Notes: generated by a model from the sequence alone, not told the origin. A stretch of 64,000 bases of DNA from Bacillus sp. ISL-34 (GCF_018613325.1 NZ_JAGGQJ010000025.1:166071-230070); one strand, 5' to 3'; shown: positions 35,323-44,319, counted from the first letter of the stretch. Program-made: numbers and translations.

Positions 35323-37478
35323 CCCTCTTCACCTTCTTTCATCCAAAGACTTTCAATAATGACTTCCGGTGTAATCGGAATTTGCTGAAAAGAAGTGTGC
35401 AGGGCATCCTCAATCGCAGCTTGGACTGCTGGAGCACCTCCGATTAAAGTCAATTCACCTGCGCCCTTCGCCCCGTATGGACCATCAGCATAAGGGTTAT
35501 CAAAGACCTTGCTTTCAATTGAAACAACATCCAATGAAGTTGGAGGTCCATAATCCGATATGCTTTTTTGTTGGATTCTACCTTGTTTTGACGTCATCTT
35601 TTCCAGATAACCGTATGCTAGCCCTTGAGCTAAACCACCGTCAATTTGGCCTTTCATAATCCGTTCATCGATGACCTTCCCAACTTCATAATTGCCGTAT
35701 ACTTTTTCTAACTTTAAATTACCTGTTAACGTATCAACTTCTACTTCAACGATATTAACGCCCCATGAATAAGCCGGGTAGGCATCTCCAGTGAAGGTTT
35801 TCTCGTCCCAAGGAATCATTTCACGGTGAACATAGTGCTCAACTACTTCCTGTTCCACCCCTGTTTGCCACTGATTCTTAAGTTTTTTTGCGGCACGTTC
35901 AAGCAATTTTCCAACAATCATCGTCGTCCTGGAAGCTACGGTCGGACCCGAGTCGGGAACCTCTTTTGTGTCGGGATAAGGGTACAAAATATCTTCGAAC
36001 GGGAGGTTAAGTTCTTTGGCGACAATTTTACACAACGTCGTCAAAATACCTTGTCCCATATCAGAGTTTGAGATTTTTAGTGATACCTGGTCGTCCTTTG
36101 ATTTAACCAGTTTCACCTTTGCTTTAATATGATCTCTTTCGCCACTGCCAGTAAATCCACAGCCGTGGAGGAACAGCGAAGTTCCTATGCCTTTTTTATA
36201 GCGCTGATTTTGTTGATTTAAGCGCTGAAAGTCTTCTTTTTTCTTTTTGTATTCTGACAAGTTGAGTACGTCCTCAATCATTTCTTCCACTAATATCGGG
36301 TCGCGGAATTTACCTTTGGTGATGGTGGGGTCTCCTTGTTTGACGAGGTATTTTCGTTTATATTCAAGCGGGTCGATTTTTGCCAGTTTACTAAGATGTC
36401 CAATATGACTTTCGATTCCGGCAAAGCTTTGAGGAGCACCAAAGCCTCTGAAGGCGCCGTTCGGAACGGTATTGGTTTTTAGGACATAGCCTTTTGCATG
36501 AAAATGCGGAATTTTATAAACACCGGCACTGTTTATTAATGCGCGCTGCAGCACGACAGAGCTCAATCCCACATTTGCCCCTCCATCGAGAAAGATGTCA
36601 ACACACATGCTCAAAATATTTCCTTCCTTATCAAGGGCCGTCCGATATTTGAGTTTGGCCGGATGCCTTTTCGTCGTTACCAGCATATCCTCAGAACGGT
36701 CGAACACGAGCATTACCGATTTTTTGACTGCTCTTGCGGCAACGGCTACGTGACAAGCCATCATAGAAGGATAATCTTCTTTGCCGCCAAAACCTCCGCC
36801 GGTAGGACTTTGAACAACTCTGACTTCATCGTCACCACAGGCTAATGCGCTTAGCAATGCATTTTTTATATAATAAAGACATTGCATCGATCCCTGGACG
36901 ACAATTTCATCATCCTTATAAACGGCGAGCATTCCTTGCGGCTCAAGATAGACATGCTCCTGATAACCCGTATCATATTCTTCTTCCATTATTTTATGGG
37001 CTCCCTGCTCGATAGCTGAAATGTTTTCTAAGCTTTCCCCAAATTCATAGCTTGCCAAAACTAAGGAAACTGATTTTTGCTTGATCGCTTCGTCCAATGT
37101 ATAGATAGCCTGATGTTCTTCAAATTCAACCTTCACTTCATTTAACAAACTGTACAGAATATCCAGGTCTTTGCCCGTGAGCATGAGAATTGGCTCACCA
37201 ATATAATTGACCCACTCATTGGCAAAAATGGGCTGATCTTCTTTGATAATTTTGACATAATTCGGTCCGGGGATATTCTCTGCTCCAACAGCTTCATACC
37301 CTTCCGGAAGGTTAGGTAATTGAATGGATATGATTTTTCCATAAGCAATTGGCGATCGATACAAAACACCATAAACCATATTTTCCACTTTTACGTCACT
37401 AATATAGGGCAACTGGCCCGATACTTTACCTTTATGGTCCTTTTTGGGCACTGAGGTGCTTATGTCTTTGAGATTCAT
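35319..37478 (-). CDS. pucD: Xanthine dehydrogenase molybdenum subunit PucD
   Basis: This 719-residue Mo-cofactor subunit has GGGFGGKEDYPSM (Mo-bis-oxo loop), PNGAFRGFGAPQS and the C-terminal GAKGAGELTLIGGAPAV, whose Glu is the family's catalytic base. It oxidises hypoxanthine and xanthine in purine catabolism. It is preceded by pucB with a 135-base gap that shows no regulator gene. The start follows AAGGGTG. Confidence 0.95.
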   Translation of the reverse strand: MNLKDISTSVPKKDHKGKVSGQLPYISDVKVENMVYGVLYRSPIAYGKIISIQLPNLPEGYEAVGAENIPGPNYVKIIKEDQPIFANEWVNYIGEPILMLTGKDLDILYSLLNEVKVEFEEHQAIYTLDEAIKQKSVSLVLASYEFGESLENISAIEQGAHKIMEEEYDTGYQEHVYLEPQGMLAVYKDDEIVVQGSMQCLYYIKNALLSALACGDDEVRVVQSPTGGGFGGKEDYPSMMACHVAVAARAVKKSVMLVFDRSEDMLVTTKRHPAKLKYRTALDKEGNILSMCVDIFLDGGANVGLSSVVLQRALINSAGVYKIPHFHAKGYVLKTNTVPNGAFRGFGAPQSFAGIESHIGHLSKLAKIDPLEYKRKYLVKQGDPTITKGKFRDPILVEEMIEDVLNLSEYKKKKEDFQRLNQQNQRYKKGIGTSLFLHGCGFTGSGERDHIKAKVKLVKSKDDQVSLKISNSDMGQGILTTLCKIVAKELNLPFEDILYPYPDTKEVPDSGPTVASRTTMIVGKLLERAAKKLKNQWQTGVEQEVVEHYVHREMIPWDEKTFTGDAYPAYSWGVNIVEVEVDTLTGNLKLEKVYGNYEVGKVIDERIMKGQIDGGLAQGLAYGYLEKMTSKQGRIQQKSISDYGPPTSLDVVSIESKVFDNPYADGPYGAKGAGELTLIGGAPAVQAAIEDALHTSFQQIPITPEVIIESLWMKEGEEG

Positions 37479-37613
37479 TGCAACAACACCCTTCGACTCA
37501 TTTTTTTAATGGGACATATTCTGAATAGAAACCTCTTCCTATGATTTTATCAATGAGAATGAACTTTTATGATTCATTTCTATTCAAGATTTTCGTAGTT
37601 TTTAATTTTATTT

Positions 37614-38213
37614 TTACTTCGAGAAATTTAAAGCATTATCATAATCAATGGCTCTTTGGTAATCCTCTGGTGTATCAACATCCATTAATACTCCCGCATC
37701 ATCTACATTCATGTATTTCTTTTCGTAATCGCCCAGGACCACACGCAAATTACTTTCTGGATTGGTTTCGAGTATTTTCTGTTTCACTTCGCTTGATAAT
37801 TTAATGGGATGGCCGCCTTTATAGTCAAAGCTGGGAATAACCACGTTTCCTTTGTGTTTTGCTAGTAACTGAACAGTCTCTTTTTTTACAAGCGGACAAT
37901 CGCCGGGTGTTATAAAGAAGGTTGGGGCATTTACTTCGTTGCAGCCCTTTTGAATGGAATGAAACATTCCCTGGTTAAAGTTTTCATTATAAACAAACTT
38001 GATCTGAAATGAATAGGCATTTTCACTGATGATTTTGGCAAGTTCCTCTTGGATGATTTCCGCTTGAAATCCAGCTACGACGATGACCTTGCTGCATAAT
38101 CCTTCAAATTTAGAGATCGTTTGCTCCAACACGCTCATTTGCCCCATCGGCAAAGTCATTTTAAATGCATTCGCTCGGCTGGAATATCCAGCAGCTAGGA
38201 CGATTGCTTCCAT
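37614..38213 (-). CDS. pucB: Molybdenum cofactor nucleotidyltransferase PucB
   Basis: About 199 residues from the ATG at 38213 (site GAAGGTGA; the GTG at 38222 is an alternative). The nucleotidyltransferase signature is AIVLAAGYSSRANAFKMTLP, and the metal Asp is in FFITPGDCPLV. It is a MocA/MobA-like enzyme that makes the cytosine dinucleotide form of the cofactor for xanthine dehydrogenase. First gene of the puc run. Confidence 0.9.
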   Translation of the reverse strand: MEAIVLAAGYSSRANAFKMTLPMGQMSVLEQTISKFEGLCSKVIVVAGFQAEIIQEELAKIISENAYSFQIKFVYNENFNQGMFHSIQKGCNEVNAPTFFITPGDCPLVKKETVQLLAKHKGNVVIPSFDYKGGHPIKLSSEVKQKILETNPESNLRVVLGDYEKKYMNVDDAGVLMDVDTPEDYQRAIDYDNALNFSK

Positions 38214-38387
38214 ATTTGTCACCTTCTACCTATCATTTTTCTTAAATCTCACAATAAAATCACAAGCGGAGGAAGGCTCTATGGACTATTAAGAGAACAT
38301 TGATTATTGTTTATGTTTTGAATTTTAATTAAAGAATCTGGATAGTGTTTTTTCTTTATATGCGTAAAAACCTCATTATATTACTTA

Positions 38388-38395
38388 TTAACCAA
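38388..38395 (-). promoter_or_regulatory. PucR-box-like core upstream of pucB
   Basis: TTGGTTAA on the minus strand equals the 3' core of the B. subtilis PucR box (WWWCNTTGGTTAA). The flanking bases match less well. It lies about 175 bp upstream of pucB. No pucR gene is in the window. Confidence 0.35.
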
Positions 38396-38459
38396 CTTGA
38401 TACTATTTTTAAATTATCAAAAGATATAAAGAGACAATACATAGTCCTTATTTTAAATG

Positions 38460-38515
38460 AAAGGCATTGTCGTTAGAAGTCTCCTTTACGGGACTGCTAA
38501 CGACAATGCCTTTTT
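38460..38515. terminator. Long perfect stem in the pucB-AKR gap
   Basis: AAAGGCATTGTCGTTAG pairs perfectly with CTAACGACAATGCCTTT around a 20-base loop, followed by TTTTTC on the plus strand. It could terminate either way, or be a mobile repeat. Confidence 0.7.
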
Positions 38516-38659
38516 CTTTAACTATATCTAAATATAAGAAAGACAAAACATTTCGAATAAATGAATGAGTGAGTGTTTCCGCTATTTATTTGAATAGTTT
38601 GAAACAAGGTAATTTCAATGAACTTTTATAGTAATTATCATGGCTACTGGCTTGAATGA

Positions 38660-38830
38660 TCAGGAGATTCCATCATTGAAAATGTCTTCCGGTCCTTCAA
38701 TTACAGAAATGGGATAGATTGCTTTCTTCCACATATCATATTGAAAGGAAATGAATTGTACCTTAGGAAGCATGGGAAAGTGGATTGATATGGATTCCAA
38801 ATACTTTGAGCCTATTACCCCGATTTTCAT
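38660..38830 (-). pseudogene. Truncated regulator-like ORF (56 residues)
   Basis: The ATG at 38830 behind AGGTGA opens MKIGVIGSKYLESISIHF, followed by QFISFQYDMW and ending EDIFNDGIS. The N-terminus MKIGVIGS with an FQY pattern resembles longer cytosolic sensor/regulator proteins, but the frame stops early. I call it a probable remnant. No other gene is visible from 38214 to 39024. Confidence 0.4.
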
Positions 38831-39024
38831 GTTGTTTCACCTCGAAAATCAAATAGTATTTTTATTATATGGCAAGTTCTTATTAGCACTAAAAAAATTC
38901 ACCAAAAATAATGCTTTGAAAAATGAAAGTCCATCTCGTCATTGTTTGAAATATAAGAATGGGCACCTCTTTACGGAGGTCCCCATTAATGAAGGCAAGG
39001 TTTCTTGTTCAAAGGTACAATTCA

Positions 39025-39927
39025 TTACGGGATATCATGTCCCATCGAGCTGGTTAAAATGTTAAACCATTGTTCTTTTTCCATGCTTAGGTTTAGTGAA
39101 TCAATGGCGCTGTCCAATCTTTCTTTCTTACCGGATCCAACGATTGGAATGATTTTTGCAGGGTGCCTCAACAGCCATGCATACATCACTTCATCTATTC
39201 CGTTAGCACCGATTTCTTCTTTTATGATTTCTAACGTTTTTCTTAAGCGGGCAGCCTTTTCAGTCGATTCCTCAAAGATGCTTCCTCCTGCAAGTGGTGA
39301 CCATGCCATAGGAGCCACGCCCGCTTGTTGACATAGATTAACAGTTCCGTCCTCGAAGTTTTCAAGATTATATGCAGAAAGCTCCAGCTGATTCGTCACA
39401 AGGGGATATTCTAGGTAAGATTGAAGCATATCCCATTGCGGTTTTTTGAAGTTCGATACGCCAAAGTTACGGACCTTTCCTGATTCTTTTAATTGATTAA
39501 ACGCCTCAGCTGTTTCCGCCGGGTCCATCAGGGGATCCGGACGATGGATAAGCAATAAATCAATATAATCCGTTTTAAGATTCATAAGAGATTGTTCAAC
39601 AGACTTTATTATATGGGTTTTACTAGTGTCATAATGGTGACTTTTATGAGAAGGACGGTTTTCTGATTTAAGAACTATGCCACATTTCGTAACGATCTCC
39701 ATTTTATCACGTAAAGATGGCTTTAATGAAAGTGCGTTCCCAAAAATCTCCTCACACGTATAGCTGCCATATATATCGGCGTGATCATATGTAGTGACGC
39801 CCCGATCCATTCCGTGTTCAATAAGAGATAGGATTTCCTCGGTAGCAAATCTCCAATCCGCCAATCTCCACATACCGTGTACGATGCGTGAAAGACTAAG
39901 ATCTTCAGTTAGATTGACTCTTTGCAT
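39025..39927 (-). CDS. Aldo/keto reductase (YcsN/YdhF-like)
   Basis: This 300-residue NADPH-dependent TIM-barrel oxidoreductase has the catalytic tetrad Asp, Tyr, Lys and His. Tyr lies in DHADIYGSYTCEE, Lys in IVTKCGI and His in LLLIHRPDPL. The cofactor segment is IPIVGSGKKERLDSAI. Substrate unknown. It is monocistronic, followed by the gap to the puc genes. The start follows AAAGGGGAG. Confidence 0.9.
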   Translation of the reverse strand: MQRVNLTEDLSLSRIVHGMWRLADWRFATEEILSLIEHGMDRGVTTYDHADIYGSYTCEEIFGNALSLKPSLRDKMEIVTKCGIVLKSENRPSHKSHHYDTSKTHIIKSVEQSLMNLKTDYIDLLLIHRPDPLMDPAETAEAFNQLKESGKVRNFGVSNFKKPQWDMLQSYLEYPLVTNQLELSAYNLENFEDGTVNLCQQAGVAPMAWSPLAGGSIFEESTEKAARLRKTLEIIKEEIGANGIDEVMYAWLLRHPAKIIPIVGSGKKERLDSAIDSLNLSMEKEQWFNILTSSMGHDIP

Positions 39928-40106
39928 GTTATTCTCCCCTTTTATATCATAATTGGGCCTAAGTTGTTTGGTACTGCTAACCTATGTTCTGCTTTCTATC
40001 ATGATTAACCTTCGTTTATTTGTGTCAGTATCATTTGCTACTGCCATGAACCTTAGTATAATTTAAAATTTCGGAGAATCCTAATCTTGAGTGACCCTTT
40101 CATGCC

Positions 40107-40150
40107 ATATTTCTTTAGTCTAGGTTCATGAACCTAAACTAAAGAAATAT
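40107..40150. repeat. 44-bp near-perfect palindrome
   Basis: ATATTTCTTTAGT and ACTAAAGAAATAT flank TAGGTTCATGAACCTA, itself a perfect palindrome. It lies between the AKR gene and the PTS operon end. There is no T-run; it may be an operator, a cruciform or an insertion scar. Confidence 0.75.
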
Positions 40151-40181
40151 TGTCGTGCAATTTACCCGTTAGGTCCATAAG

Positions 40182-40202
40182 AAAAAGGCTGCCGAAGCAA
40201 CC
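40182..40202 (-). terminator. Terminator of the PTS operon
   Basis: On the minus strand GGTTGC-TTCG-GCAGCC is followed by TTTTTC, 12 bases after the EIIA stop. Confidence 0.88.
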
Positions 40203-40214
40203 TCCTGAATATTG

Positions 40215-40541
40215 TTAGTTCCTTTGTGTTTTCTCATGTAATTCCACGATTTCTATCGCTAAATCCTTTGTTGTCATGGAAGTCATCAAGTGATCTTGTG
40301 CATGGATCAGGAGCAATGGAATTTCGAATTTTTCACCATTCACTTCTTGTTGAATCAATGCGGTTTGGATTTTATGTGCAGCAACAAATTCTTGTTCCGC
40401 TTCCTTTAATTTAACCTGGGCATCACTTGATTTACCTTGTTTTTGCAAGGCGATGGCTTCCATTGCACAACTGCGGGCATTACCGCTATGGAGAATTAAT
40501 TGAAATGATAATTCTGATAGATCCTCTTTCGTTTTCGTCAT
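40215..40541 (-). CDS. PTS lactose/cellobiose-type EIIA
   Basis: This 108-residue helical EIIA of the Lac family has the phosphorylated His (H80) in LLLIHAQDHLMTSM. It accepts phosphate from HPr and passes it to EIIB. It is the last gene of a five-gene run, 24 bases after EIIB. The start follows AAAAGGGGTG. Confidence 0.93.
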   Translation of the reverse strand: MTKTKEDLSELSFQLILHSGNARSCAMEAIALQKQGKSSDAQVKLKEAEQEFVAAHKIQTALIQQEVNGEKFEIPLLLIHAQDHLMTSMTTKDLAIEIVELHEKTQRN

Positions 40542-40565
40542 ATTAACACCCCTTTTGATAATATG

Positions 40566-40871
40566 TTATTTTGAAATTAATTGGAGGGCTGTACGCAATA
40601 CTTCCTTGCCATTACATGATCCATAATGCATTGGATTTATCGTATCTACAGGTACTCCTTTTTCATCCCCTATTTTCTTTATATCATTAAGTAAATAACG
40701 AACTTGAGGTCCTAAAAGAATAACATCCACCTCATTTATGTGATTTCTAACTTCCATAGTGGCAATCGCCTGGATTTTTACGTTCAATCCTTCTTCCGCC
40801 GCCGCTTTCTCCATCTTATTAACCAATAGACTAGTAGACATTCCTGCAGAACAGCATAATAGTATATTCAT
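40566..40871 (-). CDS. PTS lactose/cellobiose-type EIIB
   Basis: This 101-residue EIIB has the P-loop phosphocysteine in [17 protein letters not shown] (C7). [16 protein letters not shown] is also typical of the family. It phosphorylates the imported sugar with its partner EIIC. It lies 29 bases after the MupG-like gene. The start follows AAGGAGGAATAC. Confidence 0.93.
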   Translation of the reverse strand: MNILLCCSAGMSTSLLVNKMEKAAAEEGLNVKIQAIATMEVRNHINEVDVILLGPQVRYLLNDIKKIGDEKGVPVDTINPMHYGSCNGKEVLRTALQLISK

Positions 40872-40900
40872 CAGTATTCCTCCTTAAAATTAGGTACAGG

Positions 40901-41983
40901 TTATTTAATCAATTTAAATGTGCCCCATGGTTTAATATAATCCATTAAAAAATGTTCTTCTTTTACTACATGGGCAACTGCATTTTTTCGTTCATCCAAT
41001 GGCATATCCCTTAAAATGACTTGAAGTTCACCTTTGTATTTACCAAAAGAATCATTGCCGATGAAAACGGCCCCTTTTCGCTGTGGGATACTTTCCCGAA
41101 TTGCAAAATCTTCATTCGCATATTTTTTCCGAACTTCCACTGAACGGACCAAATATTCACTGATATCACCACGGCGAAGGTGTAATTCATCCAATACAAC
41201 CTTTTGCTCAATTGGTGATGCATCCGAATGAAGTTCTACCTTCAGCTCGATCATGTCACGCTGTAATGATCCCAGCATTCTTAATTCCTCTTCACTCGCG
41301 TAAGCATTCCCGATGATGACATCATCTATTAAACCAGTTGCCCATAGATGCTTGGCCTGTACATCAATTGAAAGATCACGGTGCTGTTCTAATGTGCACA
41401 ATCCATCATTAATACTCCAAGGACCTATATCACCAGTTTGTGAGGTAACGAATGCAGCTGTACGAATACCATGTTCTTTAAAACGTTTACTGCAGGAAAT
41501 GAAGAAGTCGTAAGGAAGACCTGTGAATTTTTGGGGATAAAAATTATGACAGCCAATCATTTGATTTTTATTCCCTTGATGCGTCAGAATATTCGATAAA
41601 TAATCAACATCATTACTCATATTCAATTCGATTTTCAATCCATAAGGATTATATGTCATTTTAGCTTCTTTCAGGCCATCGAACCCAAGGTCAAGACGAA
41701 CACCGTCTGCTCCCATTTCTGCGAAAAAACTTAAGTCATCATAACTAATGCCAAACTTGTCGAAAACAGCAGGCGCAACATCAAGAATGACTTCCATATG
41801 TAACGTTTTCGCATAAGAAATAATACTTTTATATTCTTCCATGACAACTTCATAAGGTTTTGAGACCGATAATAAACATGTGAAAATTCGTTCGAAACCA
41901 TATCCATGGGCAAGTTTAATATATTCCTTGTCTTTATCAGGTGTAGAGTGTTCCGGATAAATTGAAATTCCTAATCTTCTCAT
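40901..41983 (-). CDS. MupG-like TIM-barrel glycosidase (DUF871)
   Basis: This 360-residue protein starts RRLGISIYPEHSTPDKDKEY, as in DUF871/MupG proteins. YNPYGLKIELNMSNDVDYL, IGCHNFYPQKFTGLPYDF and the C-terminal RKGAVFIGNDSFGKYKGELQ, cited as separate landmarks, are conserved. MupG of Staphylococcus cleaves MurNAc-6-phosphate-GlcNAc after PTS uptake. Co-transcription with a Lac-type PTS suggests a phospho-disaccharide substrate, but a peptidoglycan substrate is only inferred. The start overlaps the upstream small membrane gene (ATGA). Confidence 0.88.
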   Translation of the reverse strand: MRRLGISIYPEHSTPDKDKEYIKLAHGYGFERIFTCLLSVSKPYEVVMEEYKSIISYAKTLHMEVILDVAPAVFDKFGISYDDLSFFAEMGADGVRLDLGFDGLKEAKMTYNPYGLKIELNMSNDVDYLSNILTHQGNKNQMIGCHNFYPQKFTGLPYDFFISCSKRFKEHGIRTAAFVTSQTGDIGPWSINDGLCTLEQHRDLSIDVQAKHLWATGLIDDVIIGNAYASEEELRMLGSLQRDMIELKVELHSDASPIEQKVVLDELHLRRGDISEYLVRSVEVRKKYANEDFAIRESIPQRKGAVFIGNDSFGKYKGELQVILRDMPLDERKNAVAHVVKEEHFLMDYIKPWGTFKLIK

Positions 41984-42276
41984 AAGCTATCATTCACTCC
42001 TTTTCTACTTTCTTTCCATTGAGCCCGCTTGGCCTGTAAACCCATTAAATAGTCACGGTAGCGGGAGGAAACCATTACAGAACAAATAACCGTTGGTACA
42101 ATGACAATTAAATAATAAGTCGATCCCATTGCGCTAAACAGAATGATTGAAAAGCTAATGATTAAAATAGACAGGCCAACCGATTTCCAGGGTGTTAATT
42201 TTTCACCTAGGCCTGTTCGGGAAAAAATGATTTGGGCCCCTACAAATGATAGGATTGCGAAAATTATTTCAAGCAT
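41980..42276 (-). CDS. Small membrane protein of the MupG PTS operon
   Basis: This 98-residue protein has about three hydrophobic helices (roughly 1-17, 30-50, 53-70) and a basic C-terminal tail (RAQWKESRKG). It overlaps EIIC by eight bases and the MupG-like gene by four, so it is embedded in the operon. I do not recognise a family. It could assist EIIC assembly; that is a guess. Confidence 0.7.
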   Translation of the reverse strand: MLEIIFAILSFVGAQIIFSRTGLGEKLTPWKSVGLSILIISFSIILFSAMGSTYYLIVIVPTVICSVMVSSRYRDYLMGLQAKRAQWKESRKGVNDSL

Positions 42277-43597
42277 ATTTAATGCCCGCTTTTTTATCTT
42301 CTGGTCCAGCTTCTATTTTATTTTCATCACGTAGATGTTGCTTCTCGAACATCTTGAAAAAGGGAAAATAGATCATTAAAGAGATGAAGAAATTCAATAA
42401 CACCAGAACCCCGGCCATGATTGTCCAATTTGTACTTATGACAGCTGCGATTGGACTAAAGACCGTAAACGGCAGCTTAGCCATTATCATCGGTATCAAA
42501 CCTAATTGAAAGAATGTATAAGAAACTATGACATTTACCAAGGGAGCAACAATGAACGGAACCATTAAAATGGGGTTCATGACAATTGGCGCTCCAAAAA
42601 TGATAGGTTCGTTAATATTAAAAATCCCTGGAACAAAGGACAGTTTACCCAGTTCTTTCAAATACTTCGATTTTGAAAATAAGAACAGTACAACAAGCGA
42701 TAAAGTCGATCCCGCCCCGCCGATCCATACGAACCATTGAATGAATTGTTCGGTAAATAGATTGGGTAAATTCGCCGCATTACCCGTTCTTGCAAATGTA
42801 TCCATATTTTCGAGAATCGCCGAATCCCACATTGGCCGTATGATCGGACCTAATATTGCCGGTCCATGAATACCCAGCGACCAAAAGAAAACGATGAGAA
42901 AGACTGTAAGCAGACCACCTATTAAACTATTACCAACCAATAAATTTTTGAGAGGAGAGACCAAAGTAGTAATGATCGAGTTAATGTCAAAGCCTAAACC
43001 ATAACGAATGCCCCAGAAAAGAAGGACCACGACTAATGTTGGAATAAGGGCCGCAAAGGAATTCGAAACCATTGGCGGAACGCTTTCCGGTAATTTGATT
43101 TTTATATCGCGTTTAATTAAAAAATGAAAAATCTCAACGGAAATCAGCGATGTTACTATTGCTCCGAATAAAGAGGCTGCGCTCAAAGAGCTGATAGGTA
43201 ACCAGCGACCCGCTTCTATTACTCCTGGAACGGATTCCATGACTTGGGTAGGCACAACACATGTAATCAGAAAAGCTAAGACTGATAGAAGGCCTGCACT
43301 GAGCTGATCTAATTTATAATGGCCGGCAAGCGCTGACCCCACCCCAAAAGCTGCATATAAAGCCATTGCTCCCACTGTAAACCGAAACGGAACATCCAAA
43401 GCAGCACGATAAGGTGCAATCCATTCGTCATATCCATCGATTGGAAAATTCAACAAAATAACAAAGAATGAGCCAATGATCGTCAATGGTAGAGTTGCTA
43501 GAACACCGTGCCTGATTGCTAGCAGATGTCTTTGTGAACCAATTTTGTTTGCTACTGGAAGCACTTTCATTTCGAGTAACCCCATAAAATTATTCAA
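42269..43597 (-). CDS. PTS lactose/cellobiose-type EIIC permease
   Basis: About 442 residues with roughly ten membrane segments. Lac-family EIIC landmarks are RHGVLATLPLTIIGSFF, FWSLGIHGPAILGPI and FNINEPIIFGAPIVMNPI. I chose the TTG start at 43597 because AGGAGG lies 8 bases upstream. The ATG at 43603 is only 2 bases away from that site. First gene of the operon EIIC-small membrane protein-MupG-EIIB-EIIA. No regulator gene is adjacent. Confidence 0.92.
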   Translation of the reverse strand: MNNFMGLLEMKVLPVANKIGSQRHLLAIRHGVLATLPLTIIGSFFVILLNFPIDGYDEWIAPYRAALDVPFRFTVGAMALYAAFGVGSALAGHYKLDQLSAGLLSVLAFLITCVVPTQVMESVPGVIEAGRWLPISSLSAASLFGAIVTSLISVEIFHFLIKRDIKIKLPESVPPMVSNSFAALIPTLVVVLLFWGIRYGLGFDINSIITTLVSPLKNLLVGNSLIGGLLTVFLIVFFWSLGIHGPAILGPIIRPMWDSAILENMDTFARTGNAANLPNLFTEQFIQWFVWIGGAGSTLSLVVLFLFSKSKYLKELGKLSFVPGIFNINEPIIFGAPIVMNPILMVPFIVAPLVNVIVSYTFFQLGLIPMIMAKLPFTVFSPIAAVISTNWTIMAGVLVLLNFFISLMIYFPFFKMFEKQHLRDENKIEAGPEDKKAGIKYA

Positions 43598-43652
43598 TAA
43601 CATTTCCTCCTTTTGATTAAATTCTGAAAAAACAAATAATTTCAATAAATAA

Positions 43653-43681
43653 ACATTATAACGTTATATTGATTATGTCAA
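43653..43681 (-). promoter_or_regulatory. PTS operon promoter with palindrome
   Basis: TTGACA (43681-43676) is followed at 17 bp by TAATGT, or at 15 bp by TATAAT. The perfect 10-bp palindrome ATAACGTTAT (43658-43667) overlaps the -10 and is a candidate operator for an unlinked regulator. Confidence 0.6.
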
Positions 43682-43774
43682 TATTTTTATTGAAAATATG
43701 AATTGTGCAAACTTTTAAATTTTAGGGTACTTATTAAAATCCAGCCATAAAGCTGCAAGCGATAAAAGAGGTAC

Positions 43775-43808
43775 AAAAAAAAGGGAAATCCCTCTCGTGG
43801 ACTTCCCT
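43775..43808 (-). terminator. Minus-strand terminator upstream of the PTS promoter
   Basis: AGGGAAGTCC...GATTTCCC followed by eight T on the minus strand. No intact minus gene ends here; it insulates the PTS promoter. Confidence 0.7.
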
Positions 43809-43879
43809 AGATTAATAGATTTTTTCCTCTCTAAAGACTTTCCTTATTGAACAGCCTGCTTCTCTAAGTTCAGGTGAAA

Positions 43880-44073
43880 ATGGGAGGAAAATATTTTTAT
43901 GCATACATTTTTAGGCCAATGATATTCCTGCTAAATTTATTCGTGATTTTTTTGCTGACCCTAATAATCAAGGGAAAAATCGTGAAGAAGCGATTGAAGC
44001 CTGAAACAAAATCAAGAAACTCCCAGGAAGCAATAAATATATGTCTAATAATAAGTCTTTTAAGCACATTTAA
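43880..44073 (+). pseudogene. C-terminal remnant with a nonsense codon (DUF6434-like)
   Basis: From 43915 one frame reads ANDIPAKFIRDFFADPNNQG and KNREEAIEA, then TGA where the family would have Trp. It goes on with NKIKKLPGSNKYMSNNKSF to a natural stop. The pattern resembles the end of DUF6434/SAP-type proteins (IRDFF....K...AI..W...K.LPG.N.Y). The 5' part is missing. Confidence 0.5.
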
Positions 44074-44079
44074 ACATTT

Positions 44080-44270
44080 CTATTGTGATGTGATTTAAGT
44101 TTCGACGTTCATCAAAGGCTGTTTGTTTGCTTATTTCAAGCCAACGGAACCAGTTGAGGTAGTTATCCAATATTAAAACCAAGACTTTCTGATGCGTTCA
44201 GGATTTTATCTCCCCAATGCTTCTTTCCGATTCGCACAAGCCCAAGCCCACATACATTTCCCTACACTAA
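44080..44270 (-). other. Unidentified coding debris
   Basis: Two adjacent minus frames read GNVCGLGLVRIGKKHWGDKI and, shifted, DNYLNWFRWLEISKQTAFDE followed by RRNLNHITIEMFKCA and a stop. They look like parts of formerly coding DNA, possibly of a transposase-like protein. I cannot name the family. Confidence 0.3.
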
Positions 44271-44319
44271 TATTTGTTTAACTTTAATTATAGGTATATG
44301 ATAGATAAAAAGGCTAAAG

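Noticed and set aside
37541..37804. 87-residue plus-strand frame in the pucB region
   Set aside because: It is antisense to pucB, has no ribosome binding site and follows the codon shadow of that gene.
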